Source: Pacificoceanicola sp049341065
GTDB lineage: Bacteria; Pseudomonadota; Alphaproteobacteria; Rhodobacterales; Rhodobacteraceae
Length of the DNA: 64,000 nt
Assembly: GCF_049341065.1 (NCBI RefSeq)
Contig: NZ_JBMPIX010000003.1
Location: 403,883-467,882, forward strand
Direction of reading: 5' to 3'
Shown piece by piece: positions 62,454 to 64,000 of the stretch. The notes beneath the pieces are model-generated. The model made no database searches, was not told the DNA's origin, and saw only the letters and a program-made list of their open reading frames with translations. The position numbers were made by a program, and so were the translations under genes. How positions within the stretch are numbered: position 1 is the first letter of the stretch; the number at the start of each line of letters is the position of its first letter.

Positions 62454-62659
62454 GCTTTAGGTTCAATGTGCGGGCAAGATAAAAAGACGAAACAGATAAA
62501 TGATAAAGGCAAGAGCGTCCGTTTTGATCTGGAGAAAGACTTGATTTTATGTGGGTGAGCACTTGTAAGAACCCAAGATTATCCTAACAACAAAAATTGG
62601 GGTTCGCTACACCTGACCCAAAAAACAATCCGGGAAGACTCTGTTATGAATTCTGAGCG

Positions 62660-63868
62660 TTGACATCCAGAAATCTACGCCAAGCCAGACCCCGAGGAAA
62701 AAGATTGCTCCAAAATATAGATATAAAAAAATCGGTCAAATCAAAAATTGTGCCACTGCGCCCCATTTTGATTAAGACATATCATAAATGCTTCACAAAA
62801 TATGGTGATTTTGATATATCGCCACTGAAAGAGGAGGCTATAAATATTGAACGCCACATCTTTAATCGTAAATTAAGTGATAAAGAGCGGAAGATTCTTT
62901 TTAATGAACTTGCACTTCTGATGTGGAAATTTACTAAAAGCTGGATAGATAGTGAAGTATTACCAGATGATCCAGTTATTTTTGAGCACTGGTGTGCTCA
63001 ACAAATAAAATTGCAGGGTTGGGATGTCATAAACACGCGCGCGAGTGGCGATCAAGGCGTCGATGTGATCGCGAGTCGAGACACCATGACAGTATCAGTC
63101 CAATGCAAAAGATACTCAAAGCCAGTTGGCAATAAGGCAGTGCAAGAAGTCGTCTCTGGAAGGGTGTATTACTCTACAGTCTCGGCTTGTGTCATATCTA
63201 CAGCCGGTTTCACGAATTCGGCGCTAGAGCTCGCCAGAGTGAGCCACGTCGAACTATTAGATGCGCAAGATATTTCACGATTTTCCAGATTATTTGGATT
63301 TGAGAATAAATCAAGAAGCATAGATTTTGGGCCAAGTGAACTTGAAAAATTCCTCATTCCAAATGTAATGAATGAAATGATTGAGTTAAGGTTTTCGTCA
63401 CCTGCAGATATTGCGATCTGCCAACTAATGAAGTTTTCCTTGGACATTTCACCATCAGATGACCCTCTGAATTATGGGGATAGGTATCAATCCTTGCAGG
63501 CGGAAGTGAGAAATTTTCAGCCAAAACTTGTGGTTAAACTCGAAAATATATCAAGTGCAATCGATAGTTTGGATGAAGTTTTTTTAGAACTCAGTCGTTA
63601 CGAACTTCTAGTGGCACCAAGCCTATGTGGATTCCTTTGTCTCAACTGTTCAATAGAAATACCTTCGGACCAAGAACATCCAAACCATTCCCATTTCGCC
63701 ACATCGAGAAATACCAAAGTGCAAGAAGTGCTCCGCACGGGACGCTCTAAGGATCTCCCAATTTTTCAAATTTTTGACCACGCTACAGGTGAAGAAATTC
63801 AACATTCCTACAAAAATATACTGAAAAATGCGATGGTGGAAGCCAGCCTGGTAGCTAGGTCATGTTGA
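62660..63868 (+). CDS. Mrr-type restriction endonuclease, 3' end at an IS junction
   Basis: The frame begins at TTG 62660 without a strong ribosome-binding site and gives 402 residues. The Mrr-cat domain lies at about 105-190: FEHWCAQQIKLQGW, then GDQGVDV with Asp135, QCKRY with Gln148 and Lys150, and a closing VVSGRVYYSTVSACVISTAGFT strand. The flanking regions are not recognised. Mrr-type enzymes cut methylated or foreign DNA. GC content is far below the host level. The last codons overlap the 3' end of the IS5-type transposase gene on the other strand, so the true C-terminus may have been lost to the IS insertion. Confidence 0.85.
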   Translation: MTSRNLRQARPRGKRLLQNIDIKKSVKSKIVPLRPILIKTYHKCFTKYGDFDISPLKEEAINIERHIFNRKLSDKERKILFNELALLMWKFTKSWIDSEVLPDDPVIFEHWCAQQIKLQGWDVINTRASGDQGVDVIASRDTMTVSVQCKRYSKPVGNKAVQEVVSGRVYYSTVSACVISTAGFTNSALELARVSHVELLDAQDISRFSRLFGFENKSRSIDFGPSELEKFLIPNVMNEMIELRFSSPADIAICQLMKFSLDISPSDDPLNYGDRYQSLQAEVRNFQPKLVVKLENISSAIDSLDEVFLELSRYELLVAPSLCGFLCLNCSIEIPSDQEHPNHSHFATSRNTKVQEVLRTGRSKDLPIFQIFDHATGEEIQHSYKNILKNAMVEASLVARSC

Positions 63869-64000
63869 CAAAAGGCTGACCCAAAGGCGGATGGACGTGA
63901 TGTCTACAAAACCAAGGAAGCTCTCTGCGGTTTTGTCGTAGCGGGTTGCGACGCGACGGGCGTTCTTGAGCTTGTTGAAGCAGCGCTCGACCAGGTTGCG
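63860..64000 (-). CDS. IS5-type (IS427-like) transposase, C-terminal part (partial)
   Basis: The window edge cuts a minus-strand transposase. The last 46 codons read RNLVERCFNKLKNARRVATRYDKTAESFLG and end ITSIRLWVSLLST, which is the C-terminal end of IS5-family ORF-B of the IS427 group (the RxxxExxF...K box with the final Glu). Its stop lies at 63860-63862. It interrupts or abuts the Mrr-type gene. The rest of the IS lies to the right. Confidence 0.88.
   Translation of the reverse strand, partial: RNLVERCFNKLKNARRVATRYDKTAESFLGFVDITSIRLWVSLLST

Larger units (their letters stand above)
53611..63868. mobile_element. Probable integrative element at tRNA-Asn (right end not seen)
   Basis: The layout is an integrase next to a tRNA gene, a polymerase-like replication candidate, two AT-rich nuclease genes, a small regulator, two tiny genes, a second integrase and an Mrr-type nuclease. 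No repeat of the tRNA-Asn 3' end was found inside the window, so the right end is undefined, and two integrases may mean two tandem elements. The IS5-type transposase at the right edge is a separate insertion. Confidence 0.5.

Noticed and set aside
1..64000. CRISPR array
   Set aside because: No regularly spaced direct repeats of 24-40 bases were seen, and no cas genes are present.

Overview
The window looks like chromosomal DNA of an alphaproteobacterium of the Roseobacter group (Rhodobacterales). The evidence is the high-GC backbone, the mix of tripartite tricarboxylate and ABC solute-binding genes, a NosR/NirI-like protein with ApbE, bdhA with patatin, and the FIST/NahK-like module. The species cannot be told from the sequence alone. 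Backbone stretches alternate with accessory DNA that carries integrases, restriction or nuclease genes and insertion-sequence scars.

Layout. 1-1681: end of tctB and complete tctA. 2196-5952 (minus): a lipoprotein substrate-binding protein, a hybrid histidine kinase and a single-domain response regulator, apparently one signalling operon. 6150-6766: scar made of an IS5-type transposase tail and an integrase tail. 6979-9358 (minus): SulP anion transporter and tandem universal stress protein. 9963-18651: a defence block, with a DUF429-like and a DUF3883-like gene leaving divergently from hsdR-hsdM-hsdS and an HsdS-overlapping GIY-YIG-like gene. 19028-21852: small genes, an excisionase-like protein and a tyrosine integrase, ending at 22006-22051 in the 3' half of a CAU-anticodon tRNA. 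That half-tRNA looks like the att site of an integrative element whose other end lies outside the window.

22216-34881 (minus): nine genes, all apparently exported: two trypsin-like proteases, two subtilases, an HExxH metalloprotease, an M28 peptidase, an amidohydrolase lipoprotein, a stand-alone subtilisin-propeptide-like lipoprotein and a HEAT-repeat protein. This is the most unusual gene set in the window. 35421-41953: orphan ABC permease, NosR-like membrane iron-sulfur flavoprotein with its ApbE flavin transferase, the psuK-psuG pseudouridine pair and a DUF502 protein. 42023-44164 (minus): bdhA, pentapeptide protein and patatin, translationally coupled. 44312-44387: a strong small-RNA candidate. 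44502-50723: YejA-like binding protein, entericidin-like lipoprotein, LuxR-type regulator, FIST (NosP-like) sensor and NahK-like hybrid kinase. 50740-53530: small exported protein, orphan EnvZ-like kinase and a metallo-beta-lactamase-fold hydrolase.

53611-64000: tRNA-Asn followed by a second integrative region. It holds an integrase, a compact protein with family A DNA polymerase motifs, a PD-(D/E)XK-like protein, an HNH nuclease, a small regulator, two tiny genes behind a start-codon hairpin, a third integrase and an Mrr-type nuclease that runs into an IS5-type transposase at the window edge. The AT-rich nuclease genes contrast with their surroundings and suggest recent acquisition. All family calls rest on motif reading, since no database search was possible.
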